A DNA stretch of 58,299 nt from Labilithrix sp. GTDB lineage: Bacteria; Myxococcota_A; Polyangia; Polyangiales; Polyangiaceae. Both the position numbers and the translations under genes were made by a program. Numbering within the stretch: position 1 is the first letter of the stretch; each line of letters begins with the position of its first letter. The notes below the pieces were generated by a model. It searched no databases and was not told where the DNA came from. It saw nothing but the letters and a program-made list of their open reading frames with translations. Positions 26,966 through 35,800 of the stretch are shown piece after piece. The stretch spans positions 1 to 58,299 of the forward strand of contig JAHBWF010000034.1 in NCBI GenBank assembly GCA_019637105.1, written 5' to 3'.

Positions 26966-27520
26966 TCAGGAGCGGAGCGCGATGAAGGCGACGGCGACCG
27001 CCGCGCCCAGGCAGAGCGTCAGCCCGGTCATCATCGTCAGCGCCCAGCGGGCGTCGCTCGAGTAGCGCTTGCTCGACCAGAGCGCCGCGAGGCCGATGGG
27101 CGGGCAGAGGAGCAAGAGCGATCCGAGCGCGACGGGGTCCTCGTACCAGCGCGCCCGCGCGGGCGCCTTGCCGAGGAGCTTCGCCTGCTCCTCCGCGTAC
27201 AGCGCGCGCTTGTTGGCGGCGTACACGTCCCCGGGCGAGACGGCGGGGAGGAGGCGCGCGTCTTTGGCGGGGTTCCGGCGGTGCGTGACGATCGGCGGCT
27301 CGACCGGCTTGGGGCGCGGCGCCATCGCGGCCGGAGAGACCTGAGCGGCGAGCGCCTGGACGCCGGGCGGGACGGGGAGGAACAGGCACTTCCGCAGCGC
27401 GGATCGCCCGCGGATGTCCCAGCCGCGAGGCCACACGTTCTTCGGCGACTCATGGAGCCACCCGTTGCCGATCAACGTCGCGATCCCGCGTCGGGTGGTG
27501 ATGGGGCGCGGCGTCCGCAT
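26966..27520 (-). CDS. Small membrane protein downstream of a GT2 glycosyltransferase
   Basis: 184 residues; ATG at 27518-27520 with a strong AAGGAG site. The N-terminal half is basic and without recognised motif (LIGNGWLHESPKNVWPRGWD). Residues about 100-115 (GDVYAANKRALYAEEQAKLL) look helical. Two hydrophobic segments close the protein: LGSLLLLCPPIGLAALW and ALTMMTGLTLCLGAAVAVAF. It begins 11 bases after the stop of the glycosyltransferase, so the pair is an operon; it may anchor or assist that enzyme. Not recognised. Confidence 0.75.
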   Translation of the reverse strand: MRTPRPITTRRGIATLIGNGWLHESPKNVWPRGWDIRGRSALRKCLFLPVPPGVQALAAQVSPAAMAPRPKPVEPPIVTHRRNPAKDARLLPAVSPGDVYAANKRALYAEEQAKLLGKAPARARWYEDPVALGSLLLLCPPIGLAALWSSKRYSSDARWALTMMTGLTLCLGAAVAVAFIALRS

Positions 27521-27531
27521 TCGGTGCTCCT

Positions 27532-28332
27532 TCAGGATGATACGGTGGGGGCGCGGCGCAACTCCTTCTTCTCGGCGTCATCCGGACGGGTGACGTCCCG
27601 GAGCGTTCGTCTCCGGCCGCGCCGCCCTCGACGCGTCGCGGCGCGGGCGATCAAGAAGAAGATGGGGGGGAGGTGGCGAAGACGTAATTTGCTGATTTCA
27701 CTTCCGTAAATGGGCTGGACCGGGACCTCCGCGATGCGGGCGTCGAGAGCGCTCAGCTGGCCGAGGAGATCGTTGGGGTACCCGAAGCTCGGCCAGAGCC
27801 CGGGGAGATCGAGCGCGACGATCGCGCGCCGCGAGATCGCCGTGAACCCGCACTGGCTGTCCGAGATCGCCTGCCCGATCGCGAGCGACGTCAGGCGCGA
27901 GAAGACCTGGCCGCCGATCCAGCGAGGCAGACCCATCGCGTCGCGGACGCTCGGGTCCCCGAAGCGATCGCCCTTCACGTAGTCGGCCTCGCTCGACACG
28001 ATCGGACGGACGACGCGCTCGAGATCCTCCGGCGCCATCTGGCCGTCGCCCGCCATGACGGCGATCGCGTCGTCGGGCCCCGCCGTGAGCTCGAGGGCCG
28101 CGGCGTAGCCCGTCGCGATCGCGGCGCCGACGCCGCGCCGCGCCGGGTGGCGTAGGACGCGCACGCGGCCGTCGCCCGACGCGCGGGCGACGGCGCCGGT
28201 GCGGTCGACGCTCGCGTCGTCGACGACGACGACGTGGTCCACGAAGCGCGGCATCGAGGCGATGACGCCTCCGACGTGCGCCTCCTCCTGGTAGGCGGGG
28301 ACGACGACGACCACGGCGCGATCGTTCAGCAT
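27532..28332 (-). CDS. GT2 family glycosyltransferase (polyprenyl-phosphate sugar transferase-like)
   Basis: 266 residues. The GT-A fold is clear: VVVVVPAYQEEAHVGGVIAS, then VVVDDASVDRTGAVA, VLRHPARRGVGAAIATGYAA and the DxD-like box IAVMAGDGQMAPEDL. QCGFTAISRRAIVALDL and LLGQLSALDARIAEVPVQPI match the polyisoprenyl-phosphate mannosyl/glucosyltransferase branch (DPM1-like). No membrane domain is fused; the coupled small membrane protein may supply one. Likely role: sugar transfer to a lipid carrier for cell-surface glycans. The exact sugar is unknown. Confidence 0.88.
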   Translation of the reverse strand: MLNDRAVVVVVPAYQEEAHVGGVIASMPRFVDHVVVVDDASVDRTGAVARASGDGRVRVLRHPARRGVGAAIATGYAAALELTAGPDDAIAVMAGDGQMAPEDLERVVRPIVSSEADYVKGDRFGDPSVRDAMGLPRWIGGQVFSRLTSLAIGQAISDSQCGFTAISRRAIVALDLPGLWPSFGYPNDLLGQLSALDARIAEVPVQPIYGSEISKLRLRHLPPIFFLIARAATRRGRRGRRRTLRDVTRPDDAEKKELRRAPTVSS

Positions 28333-28476
28333 GCCGCGGGCCCTGGCGGCGACGCGGCGCGCGAGGCGAGCCCGCGACGCCCGAGCTCGACCTTGCTTCG
28401 CGTTCTAGTCAGCGTGATCATTGAGATCCGAGGGGTTGCCGAGCGGTCGGGGGCATCATCACGTCCAAGGTGCCCA

Positions 28477-28496
28477 TGTGACACCTGTTCGTCACA
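28477..28496. promoter_or_regulatory. Inverted repeat TGTGAC-N8-GTCACA upstream of phoB
   Basis: A perfect 6-base inverted repeat with an 8-base spacer ends 21 bases before the phoB start. It contains GTGACA/GTCACA words that resemble parts of the enterobacterial Pho box but in inverted rather than direct order. It is a candidate site for PhoB autoregulation or another dimeric regulator. Confidence 0.4.
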
Positions 28497-28517
28497 CGGC
28501 TAAAGTATTCGCCGATC

Positions 28518-29225
28518 ATGGCGCGAATCCTGGTCATCGAGGACGAAGCCGACATCCAGCAGGTCCTCGACTACAACCTTCGCGAGAAGGGACACAAGGT
28601 CTACATCGCCGGGAGCGGCGAAGAGGGCCTGAAGCTCGCCCGCGAGAAGCGGCCGGACCTCGTCCTGCTCGATCTCATGCTGCCGGGGATGCCGGGCACC
28701 GAGGTCTGCAAGACGCTCAAGGCCGAACCCGCGACGAAGAACGCGCAGGTGGTGATGCTCACCGCGAAGGGCGAGGAGATCGACCGCGTCGTCGGCTTCG
28801 AGCTGGGCGCGGACGACTACGTCGTGAAGCCGTTCAGCGTGCGCGAGCTCCTCCTCCGCGTGCAGGCCATCCTGCGCCGCTCGCAGGGCGAGCAGGAGGC
28901 CGCGGTCGGCTTTCAGTTCGGCAAGCTTCGCGTCGACCGCGAGGCGCACCGCGTCTGGTCCGAGGACCACGAGCTCGAGCTCACGGCGCTCGAGTTCAAG
29001 CTGCTCGTGACGCTCTACGATCGCCGAAACCGCGTCCAGACGCGCTCGGCGCTCCTCAGCGACGTCTGGGGGATCGACGCGGACATCACGACGCGCACCG
29101 TCGACACGCACGTCAAGCGCCTCCGCGAGAAGCTCGGCGACGCCGGCGACTACATCGAGACGGTGCGCGGCGTCGGCTATCGCTTCACGGACTCCCCGGA
29201 AGAAGTCGTCGCGTCCGTCCCGTGA
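28518..29225 (+). CDS. phoB: Phosphate regulon response regulator (PhoB-like)
   Basis: 235 residues. The receiver domain has the acidic pocket (ILVIEDEAD), phospho-acceptor Asp52 in VLLDLMLPGMPG, Thr in VVMLTAKG and Lys in DDYVVKPFS. The C-terminal winged helix has ELTALEFKLLVTLYDRRNRV, and TRTVDTHVKRLREKLGDAG followed by IETVRGVGYRF, as in OmpR/PhoB proteins. It heads the phoR-pstSCAB-phoU operon, so assignment to phosphate control is strong. The phoR start is 7 bases after its stop. Confidence 0.95.
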   Translation: MARILVIEDEADIQQVLDYNLREKGHKVYIAGSGEEGLKLAREKRPDLVLLDLMLPGMPGTEVCKTLKAEPATKNAQVVMLTAKGEEIDRVVGFELGADDYVVKPFSVRELLLRVQAILRRSQGEQEAAVGFQFGKLRVDREAHRVWSEDHELELTALEFKLLVTLYDRRNRVQTRSALLSDVWGIDADITTRTVDTHVKRLREKLGDAGDYIETVRGVGYRFTDSPEEVVASVP

Positions 29226-29232
29226 GGAGAAT

Positions 29233-30648
29233 GTGAGGGGCAAGCTTCGCGTACGCCTCCTCCTCGTCGTATGGGCCGCGGTCGCCGGCTCCGTGGTGTT
29301 CTCCGGGCTCGTCCTGTCGACGACCGCCAACCTCGGCGCGCTCGTCGCGAGCGCGCTCCTCGCCGGCGCGTTCGCCGGCGCGCTCGTCTCCGAGCTGTCG
29401 GTCCGCTGGTTCGACGAGAGCGTCCGCCCGCTCACCGACGCCGCGCGCCGGATGCAGGACGGCGATCTCTCCGTCCGCGCGCGCGTCGGCAAGAGCGAGG
29501 ACGTCGGGCAGCTCGGCGCCGCCTTCGACCAGCTCGCGGGCAGCTTCTCGCGCACGGTCGGCGAGCTCCGCGGCGAGCGCGATCTCGTGAGCCGCATCCT
29601 CGACGGCATGCAGGAGGGCGTCCTGCTCCTCGACAAGGAGGGCAAGGTCGCGCTGATGAACCCGGCGCTCCGCGAGATGCTCCTCCTCAGCGCCGACGTG
29701 ATCGGCCAGCCGCTCCTCGAGGTCGTCCGCCACGCCGAGCTGAAGGAGCTGCTCGACAAGGCGCGCACCACCAAGACCACGTGCTCCGGCGAGGTCGAGC
29801 TCGGCGGGCTCAAGCCGCGGCGGCTCCTCGTGCGCGGGACCGCGTTCACGCAGCACGCCGGCGGCCTGCTCGCCGTCTTCTTCGACGTGACGGACATCCG
29901 CCGCCTCGAGTCGCTCCGCCGCGACTTCGTCGCGAACGTCTCGCACGAGCTCCGCACGCCGGTCACCGCCGTCCTGTCGGCCGCGGAGACGCTGGACCTC
30001 GCGCTCGAGAAGGACCCGGAGGGCGCGCGCCGCTTCCTCGGGATCATCGAGCGCAACGCGGCGCGGCTCCAGGGGCTCATCGAGGACCTGCTCGACCTGT
30101 CCCGGATCGAGTCGCGCGAGCTGAAGCTGCGTCCGGAGCGCTTCGGCTTCGAGCCGTTCGCGCTGCACCTCGTCGGGCTCTTCCGCGACCGCGCCGACAA
30201 GAAGCGGATCGCGCTCCGGCTCGAGTGCCCCGCCGGCGACGCGCTCGAGCTCGAGCTCGATCGGCGCGCGCTCGAGCAGGTGCTGACGAACCTCGTCGAC
30301 AACGCGGTGAAGTACTGCTCCGAGGGCTCCACGGTCGTCCTCCGCGGCGAGCGCGGCGAGTCGGGCACGCGGCTGCTCGTGGAGGACGACGGCCCCGGCA
30401 TCGAGGACAAGCACATGGTCCGCCTCTTCGAGCGCTTCTACCGCGTCGACGCGGGGCGCTCGCGCGAGATGGGCGGCACCGGTCTCGGGCTCTCGATCTG
30501 CAAGCACCTCGTCGAGGCGATGGGCGGGAGCATCCACGTGAAGAGCGCGGTGGGGAAGGGGACGACGTTCGAGGTGCGGTTCCCCGAGGCGGGGGGGCGG
30601 ACGCGCGAGCGCGCGTCGTCGCCGTCGACGGAGGAAGCCGCCGCGTGA
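29233..30648 (+). CDS. phoR: Phosphate regulon sensor histidine kinase (PhoR-like)
   Basis: 471 residues from a GTG. Two N-terminal membrane segments (LLLVVWAAVAGSVVFSGLVL and ALVASALLAGAFAGALVSEL) with almost no periplasmic loop, as in PhoR, which senses through the Pst transporter and PhoU. Then HAMP-like (RPLTDAARRMQDGDLSVRAR), PAS (LDGMQEGVLLLDKEGKVALM), HisKA with His in VANVSHELRTPVTAVLS (about 237) and ATPase (LTNLVDNAVKYCSEG, DDGPGIEDKH, GTGLGLSICKHLVEAMGG). Its stop overlaps pstS by 4 bases. Confidence 0.94.
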   Translation: MRGKLRVRLLLVVWAAVAGSVVFSGLVLSTTANLGALVASALLAGAFAGALVSELSVRWFDESVRPLTDAARRMQDGDLSVRARVGKSEDVGQLGAAFDQLAGSFSRTVGELRGERDLVSRILDGMQEGVLLLDKEGKVALMNPALREMLLLSADVIGQPLLEVVRHAELKELLDKARTTKTTCSGEVELGGLKPRRLLVRGTAFTQHAGGLLAVFFDVTDIRRLESLRRDFVANVSHELRTPVTAVLSAAETLDLALEKDPEGARRFLGIIERNAARLQGLIEDLLDLSRIESRELKLRPERFGFEPFALHLVGLFRDRADKKRIALRLECPAGDALELELDRRALEQVLTNLVDNAVKYCSEGSTVVLRGERGESGTRLLVEDDGPGIEDKHMVRLFERFYRVDAGRSREMGGTGLGLSICKHLVEAMGGSIHVKSAVGKGTTFEVRFPEAGGRTRERASSPSTEEAAA

Positions 30649-31742
30649 AGCTCTTCTCCCCTCGCGTCGCGGTCGCGCTCGGCGTCGCCGCCTCCGCGGC
30701 GCTCGCCGCGGCGTCGTCGTGCTCGCGCTCGGGCGACGGCCCGAGGGTCATCGACGGCGCGGGCGCGACGCTCCCGTTCCCGCTCTACGCCCGGTGGTCG
30801 AGCGAGTTCGCGCGGGTCGACACCTCCGTGCGCGTCAACTACCAGCCGCTCGGCTCCGGCGCGGGGATGCGCCAGACCGCCGACGGCGTGGTCGATTTCG
30901 GCGCGACCGACGAGCCGATGACCGACGAGCAGCTCGGGCGATCGCCGGTGCCGCTGGTGCACGTTCCGATGACGGTCGGCGCGGTCGTCGTCACCTACAA
31001 CGTGCCGGGCGTGACGGAGCTGAAGCTGACGCCGGACGTCGTCGCCGACGTCTTCCGCGGCGAGGTGCGCCGGTGGGACGATCCGCGCGTGCTCGGGACG
31101 AACCCGGGCGTCGCGCTCCCGCCGGAGCCGATCACCGTGGTGCACCGCGCCGACGGGAGCGGCACCAGCGCGACGTTCACGGCGTTCTTGTCGCGCAACA
31201 GCGAGGTCTGGCGCGCCGACGTCGGCGCCGGCGTCGCCCCGCGCTTCCCCGTCGGCGTCGGCGCGCGCGGCAACGACGGCGTCACCGCGTACGTGAAGTC
31301 CACGCCGTACGCGATCGGCTACGTCGAGCTCGCGTACGCGCGGCAGGCGAAGCTGCCCGTCTTGCTGGTGAAGAACCGCGCCGGCAAGTACGTCGCGCCG
31401 ACCCTGGCGTCGCTCGATCGCGCCGCGCGGAGCGCGCTCTCGCGCGTCCCGGACGACCTGCGCCTGTCGATCGTCGACTCGGAGGACGAGGACGCGTACC
31501 CGATCGCGGCGCTCTCGTTCCTCATCCTCCCGCGCGAGGCGAAGGAGCGCCGGCGCGCCGAGGCGCTCGCGCGCTTCGTCTGGTGGGGCCTCCACGACGG
31601 CCAGCGCTTCGCCGCCGAGCTCGACTACGCGCCGCTCCCCCCGGAGCTCGTCGCGCGCGCGGAGCGCGCGGTGCGCGGTCTCCGCGCCGAGGGCAAGCCG
31701 CTCTTCGTCGCCGACGGCGTCGTCGAGGCCGCCGCGCGATGA
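30645..31742 (+). CDS. pstS: Phosphate ABC transporter substrate-binding protein
   Basis: 365 residues from a GTG overlapping the phoR stop (GTGA). The N-terminal signal ends AAASSCSRSG, so probably a lipoprotein with Cys about 26, though the lipobox lacks the usual Leu. Phosphate-site motifs: DGAGATLPFPLYARWSSEF, NYQPLGSGAGMRQ, DFGATDEPMTDEQL, TVVHRADGSGTSATFTAFLS and ARGNDGVTAYVKSTPYAIGY. It delivers phosphate to PstCAB. The C-terminus has a longer tail than the E. coli protein. Confidence 0.95.
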   Translation: MKLFSPRVAVALGVAASAALAAASSCSRSGDGPRVIDGAGATLPFPLYARWSSEFARVDTSVRVNYQPLGSGAGMRQTADGVVDFGATDEPMTDEQLGRSPVPLVHVPMTVGAVVVTYNVPGVTELKLTPDVVADVFRGEVRRWDDPRVLGTNPGVALPPEPITVVHRADGSGTSATFTAFLSRNSEVWRADVGAGVAPRFPVGVGARGNDGVTAYVKSTPYAIGYVELAYARQAKLPVLLVKNRAGKYVAPTLASLDRAARSALSRVPDDLRLSIVDSEDEDAYPIAALSFLILPREAKERRRAEALARFVWWGLHDGQRFAAELDYAPLPPELVARAERAVRGLRAEGKPLFVADGVVEAAAR

Positions 31743-32743
31743 CCCAGCGCGCCCTCTCGACGCCGCCGCGTTCGCTCCGGCTCTCCGTCGAAGGAAACGG
31801 CGGCTCGGCGGATCGCACGTTCGGCGCGATCGGCGCCGGCGCGGCGGGCGCCCTCGGGCTCGTGCTGATCGGCGTCGCGGCCTCCGTCGCGCGCGTCGCC
31901 TGGCCGAGCATCGAGGCGACCGGGCTGTCGTTCGTCACGACCAGCGCCTGGGATCCGTCGCGCGACGTCTACGGCGCGCTCGCGTTCGCGTACGGCACGC
32001 TGGTCACCTCCTTCATCGCGCTCGCGCTCGCGGTGCCGGTCGCGCTCGGCGTCGCCGTGTTCCTGACCGACCTCGGGCCGCGTCGCTTCCAGCGGCCGGT
32101 GTCGTCGCTGGTCGAGCTCTTGGCCGCGGTCCCGAGCGTCGTCTACGGCCTCTGGGCCGCCCTGGTGCTCGCGCCGCTGCTCCGCACCACCGTGCAGCCT
32201 GCGCTCGCCCGCGTCGGCGGACCGCTCTTCCGCGGTCCCAACGTCGGCTTCGGCGTCTTGTGCGCGTCGCTCGTGCTCGCGATCATGCTCCTGCCGACGA
32301 TCGCGTCGGTCTCGCGCGACGTCCTCCGGGCGGTGCCCGCCGAGCTCCGCGAGGGCGCGCTGGCGCTCGGCGCCACGCCGTGGGACGCGCTCCGGCTCGT
32401 CGTCTTCCCGCACGCCCGGCGCGGGGTCTTCGGCGCCGTCCTCCTCGGCTTCGGCCGCGCGGTCGGCGAGACGATGGCCGTCGCCGCCGTCGTCGGGAGC
32501 CGCGCGGACATCTCGCCGTCGCTCTTCGCGCCCGGCTACACGATGTCGAGCGTCATCGCGAACGAGTTCCCGGCGGCGTCCTCCGAGCTCCACGTCGCCG
32601 CGCTGGCGGAGGTGGGGCTCTTGCTCTTCGTGGTGACGGTCGCCTTCAACGTCGCCGCGCGCGTGCTCGTCGCGCGCTCGCGCGAGGGCGCGCCGCGCTG
32701 GCGCGAGGCGGCGCCGCGACCGGGCGCCGGGGAGGCCGCGTGA
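31739..32743 (+). CDS. pstC: Phosphate ABC transporter permease PstC
   Basis: 334 residues; ATGA overlap with pstS. A basic N-terminal tail of about 25 residues precedes six or so membrane helices. PstC/A landmarks: GALAFAYGTLVTSFIALALA, SLVELLAAVPSVVYGLWAAL, LLPTIASVSRDVLRAVPAEL, the EAA-type loop EGALALGATPWDALRLVVFP and GFGRAVGETMAVAAVVGS. The large loop near RTTVQPALARVGGPLFRG is usual for PstC. Forms the channel with PstA. Confidence 0.95.
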   Translation: MTQRALSTPPRSLRLSVEGNGGSADRTFGAIGAGAAGALGLVLIGVAASVARVAWPSIEATGLSFVTTSAWDPSRDVYGALAFAYGTLVTSFIALALAVPVALGVAVFLTDLGPRRFQRPVSSLVELLAAVPSVVYGLWAALVLAPLLRTTVQPALARVGGPLFRGPNVGFGVLCASLVLAIMLLPTIASVSRDVLRAVPAELREGALALGATPWDALRLVVFPHARRGVFGAVLLGFGRAVGETMAVAAVVGSRADISPSLFAPGYTMSSVIANEFPAASSELHVAALAEVGLLLFVVTVAFNVAARVLVARSREGAPRWREAAPRPGAGEAA

Positions 32744-33585
32744 CGCCCGAGCTCGAGTCGGCGTACCGCGGCCGCAAGCTCGCCGCGCGCGTCGCGCCGG
32801 CGGCGTCGGGCGCGGCGGTGGTGCTCGCGCTCCTGCCGCTCTTCGCCGTCTTCGCGTACGTCGCGAGCCACGGCGCGCGGGCGCTCTCGCTCACGTTCTT
32901 CACCGAGCCCGTCGGCGTCCGCGGCGCCGGCATGGCGAACGCGATCTTCGGCACGATCGAGCTCGTCGTCCTCGCGAGCGCGATGGGCATCCCGCTGGGC
33001 ATCGCGGCGGGCCTCTACCTGGCCGAGTACGCGTCGACGCCGCTCGCGAGGGCCGTCCGCTTCTCCGCCGACGTGCTCGCGGGCGTCCCGTCGATCCTCG
33101 TGGGCGTCGTCGTCTACGCGGTCGTCGTCGTCCGGATGAAGCAGTTCTCCGCCCTCGCCGGCGCGGCCGCGCTCGCCGTCGTCATGCTCCCGCTCGTCAC
33201 GCGGACGACCGACGAGCTCGCCCGCGCCGTCCCCGACTCGCTCCGCGAGGCGGCGCTCGCGCTCGGGGCGCCGCGCTGGCGGACCGCGCTCTTCGTCGTC
33301 CTCCGGACGGCGGCCCCCGGGATACGGTCGGGGTGCCTGCTCGCCGTCGCGCGCGTGTCCGGAGAGACGGCGCCGCTCCTCTTCACCGCGTACAATAACC
33401 GCTTCTTCAACGAGAGCCTCCTCGATCCCACGTCCACGCTCCAGGTGCAGATCTTCACGTACACGATGACGCCGAACGACGACTGGCACGCGCAGGCCTG
33501 GGCGGCGGCGCTCGTGCTGGTGACGCTCGTGATCGTGCTCAACGTGCTCGCGCGCCGCCTGGTCGCCGAGGAGGAGTCCGGTTAG
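32740..33585 (+). CDS. pstA: Phosphate ABC transporter permease PstA
   Basis: 281 residues, GTG start overlapping pstC (GTGA). Landmarks: GMANAIFGTIELVVLASAMG, GIAAGLYLAEYASTPLARAV, FSADVLAGVPSILVGVVVYA, the coupling loop EAALALGAPRWRTALFVVL and ARVSGETAPLLFTAYNN. Six membrane helices. Together with PstC it forms the transmembrane pore of the Pst transporter; pstB follows after 3 bases. Confidence 0.95.
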   Translation: MTPELESAYRGRKLAARVAPAASGAAVVLALLPLFAVFAYVASHGARALSLTFFTEPVGVRGAGMANAIFGTIELVVLASAMGIPLGIAAGLYLAEYASTPLARAVRFSADVLAGVPSILVGVVVYAVVVVRMKQFSALAGAAALAVVMLPLVTRTTDELARAVPDSLREAALALGAPRWRTALFVVLRTAAPGIRSGCLLAVARVSGETAPLLFTAYNNRFFNESLLDPTSTLQVQIFTYTMTPNDDWHAQAWAAALVLVTLVIVLNVLARRLVAEEESG

Positions 33586-33588
33586 GTC

Positions 33589-34401
33589 ATGAACGACTCG
33601 GTCGACAGGCTCCGCGCCCGCGGCGCGCGCGTCGAGGCCGTCGAGGCCTCCGCGAAGATGAGCGCCGCCGAGCTCTCGGCCTGGTTCGGCGACAAGCAGG
33701 CGCTCCGATCCATCACGCTGCCGCTCATCGAGCGCAAGGTGACGGCGATCATCGGGCCGTCGGGCTGCGGGAAGTCGACGTTCATCCGCTGCTTGAACCG
33801 CATGCACGAGGTCGTCGCCGGCGCCCGCGCGACGGGCGACGTGCTGCTCGACGGCAAGAGCGTCTACGGCGCCGACGTCGATCCGGTGCGCGTCCGGCGG
33901 CGGGTAGGGATGGTCTTCCAGAAGCCGAACCCGTTCCCGACGATGTCGGTGCGCGACAACGTCCTCGCGGGGCTCCGGCTGAGCGGGATCGATCCGCCGG
34001 ACACCGACGCGCTCGTCGAGGAGGTCCTCGGGCAGGCGGCGCTCTGGGACGAGGTCAAGGACGCGCTCGATCGCCCGGGGGGCGCGCTCTCGGGCGGCCA
34101 GCAGCAGCGCCTCTGCATCGCGCGCTGCCTCGCCCTCGAGCCGGAGGTCGTCCTGATGGACGAGCCGTGCTCGTCGCTCGACCCGATCGCCACCGCGAAG
34201 ATCGAGGAGCTGATCCACGATCTTCGCGATCGGTACACCATCGTCGTCGTCACCCACAGCATGCAGCAGGCCGCGCGCGTCTCCGACTACACGGCGTTCT
34301 TCTACCTCGGCGAGCTCGTGGAGTACGATCACGCCGACGTCATCTTCACCAAGCCCTCGGATCCGCGGACCGAGGACTACATCACCGGTCGGTTCGGCTG
34401 A
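33589..34401 (+). CDS. pstB: Phosphate ABC transporter ATP-binding protein
   Basis: 270 residues. Walker [21 protein letters not shown]-loop region [22 protein letters not shown] signature [20 protein letters not shown], Walker [14 protein letters not shown] and switch His [20 protein letters not shown] are all intact and closely match PstB. The N-terminal 25 residues are slightly longer than usual. Hydrolyses ATP to drive PstCA. Confidence 0.97.
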   Translation: MNDSVDRLRARGARVEAVEASAKMSAAELSAWFGDKQALRSITLPLIERKVTAIIGPSGCGKSTFIRCLNRMHEVVAGARATGDVLLDGKSVYGADVDPVRVRRRVGMVFQKPNPFPTMSVRDNVLAGLRLSGIDPPDTDALVEEVLGQAALWDEVKDALDRPGGALSGGQQQRLCIARCLALEPEVVLMDEPCSSLDPIATAKIEELIHDLRDRYTIVVVTHSMQQAARVSDYTAFFYLGELVEYDHADVIFTKPSDPRTEDYITGRFG

Positions 34402-34430
34402 GCCGGACCCGACCGCGCGTGGACCCACCG

Positions 34431-35240
34431 ATGCCCCGCCTCCACACCGACCGCCTCTACGAGGGAGAGCTCCGCAAGATCCGCGAGATGCTCCTGATGA
34501 TGGGGGCGAAGGTGGAGGAGATGCTCTCGCACGCGATGCGCGCGCTGATCGAGCGCGACACCGAGCTGGCCGAGCGCACGCTCTACATCGACCGGCAGAT
34601 CAACCGGCTGGAGATGGAGGTCGACGACCTCTGTCTCCGCGTCCTCGCGCGGCGCCAGCCGGTCGCGAGCGATCTCCGCTTCGTCACGATGGCGCTGAAG
34701 GTCGTCACCGATCTCGAGCGCATGGGCGATCTCGGCGTCAACATCTGCGAGCGCGTGGTCGAGCTCAACGAGGAGCCGCCGCTCAAGCCGTACGTCGAGG
34801 TCGTCAACATGGCCGAGGCCGCGCAGGAGATGCTGCGCGAGGCGCTCGACGCCTTCGTCGCGGGCGACGCCGAGCGCGCGCAGGCGATCGTCGAGCGCGA
34901 CTCGAAGGTCGACGCGTACTATGGCGCGATCTTCCGCGAGCTGCTCACGTACATGATGGAGAACCCGCGCAACATCTTCCGCGCGACGCGCGTGCAGTCG
35001 ATCGCGAAGTACGTCGAGCGCATCGCCGACCACGCGACGAACGTCGCCGAGATGGTCGTCTTCATGGTCCGCGGAAAGGACATCCGTCACGTCGGCAAGC
35101 TCGAGCGCCGCGGCGGGTCGGGCAAGGGCGAGGCCGAGCTCGGCCGTCGCTCGCCGGCGCCGCCCGAGGCCGCGGACTCCGACGCGTCGCTCCGCGACGT
35201 GATGAGCGTCGCGCGTGCTCCTTCGAGCCGCAGGCCCTGA
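34431..35240 (+). CDS. phoU: Phosphate signalling protein PhoU
   Basis: 269 residues. Two PhoU helical-bundle repeats: YEGELRKIREMLLMMGAKVE, then DLRFVTMALKVVTDLERMGD with the metal-binding E/DxxxD pattern, and in the second half VQSIAKYVERIADHATNVAE. It bridges the Pst transporter and PhoR to shut off the regulon under phosphate excess. The C-terminal 40 residues (from about 230) are a polar, low-complexity extension beyond the usual 235. Last gene of the operon. Confidence 0.94.
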   Translation: MPRLHTDRLYEGELRKIREMLLMMGAKVEEMLSHAMRALIERDTELAERTLYIDRQINRLEMEVDDLCLRVLARRQPVASDLRFVTMALKVVTDLERMGDLGVNICERVVELNEEPPLKPYVEVVNMAEAAQEMLREALDAFVAGDAERAQAIVERDSKVDAYYGAIFRELLTYMMENPRNIFRATRVQSIAKYVERIADHATNVAEMVVFMVRGKDIRHVGKLERRGGSGKGEAELGRRSPAPPEAADSDASLRDVMSVARAPSSRRP

Positions 35241-35281
35241 CCGTCGGCCGGGGCTCGCGCGCGGCGGCGTCAACCGGCGTT

Positions 35282-35350
35282 CACCCCGCCCACGGCGCGG
35301 GCGCCCTGGTGCATCGGAGTGTCACCCCGTGTGTCACCGCCGCGGGGTGA
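35282..35350. repeat. Repeated TCACCCCG words and hairpin between phoU and a lipoprotein gene
   Basis: TCACCCCG occurs at 35282-35289 and 35323-35330 and inverted (CGGGGTGA) at 35343-35350; the last two can form an 8-bp hairpin with a 12-base loop. TGTCACC is also directly repeated at 35321-35327 and 35333-35339 (12-base period). It could be a terminator for the pho operon, an operator for the next gene, or both. Confidence 0.45.
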
Positions 35351-35384
35351 ATCGCACTCCGCGCGCGCTCGTCGATCGACGGGC

Positions 35385-35675
35385 ATGGAGAAGTACCTCG
35401 TCGTCGTCCTCTCGGTCTTCGCGCTCTTCGCGGGCGGGTGCGGCTCCTACCGCGTCCTCAGCGAGGCGAAGACCGGAGGCACGGTCGCGCTGGAGGGCGC
35501 GCACGACGGCGCGCGCTCGAAGGCGGAGAGCTACATGCGCGCGCAGTGCCCCGACGGCTTCGAGGTCGTCGAGGAGGGCGACGCGATCGGGAGCGACGGC
35601 GCGTCGCGCGAGTGGCGGATCTCCTACGTGTGCACGGGCGCGTCCGCGCCGCGCACGGCGCTCATCGCGCTCTGA
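35385..35675 (+). CDS. Small lipoprotein, 96 aa
   Basis: ATG at 35385. The signal peptide ends in a lipobox (LFAGGC, Cys about 19). The mature part is a compact alpha/beta module: TGGTVALEGAHDGARSKAES, YMRAQCPDGFEVVEEGDAIG, then REWRISYVCTG, with two Cys that could pair. I recall similar 95-110-residue lipoproteins as frequent, uncharacterised members of myxobacterial proteomes. A repeat-rich region precedes it. Confidence 0.75.
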   Translation: MEKYLVVVLSVFALFAGGCGSYRVLSEAKTGGTVALEGAHDGARSKAESYMRAQCPDGFEVVEEGDAIGSDGASREWRISYVCTGASAPRTALIAL

Positions 35676-35800
35676 GCGGGCGGCGCCGCGGCGGGAGACG
35701 CCGCGTGTGTGCTCTTCGCGCACCTCGAAGCGTCACCCGAGCGGGGACGTGAGCTCGGCTGTGTCTACCGCTCGCCGCGACGATCGCGCATCATCGTGGA

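Noticed and set aside
28425-28455. tRNA-like 5' segment (GGTTGCCGAGCGGTCGGGGG)
   Set aside because: It resembles the D-arm of a serine or leucine tRNA, but no anticodon arm, T-loop or 3' acceptor follows, so it is taken as chance or a remnant too short to call.
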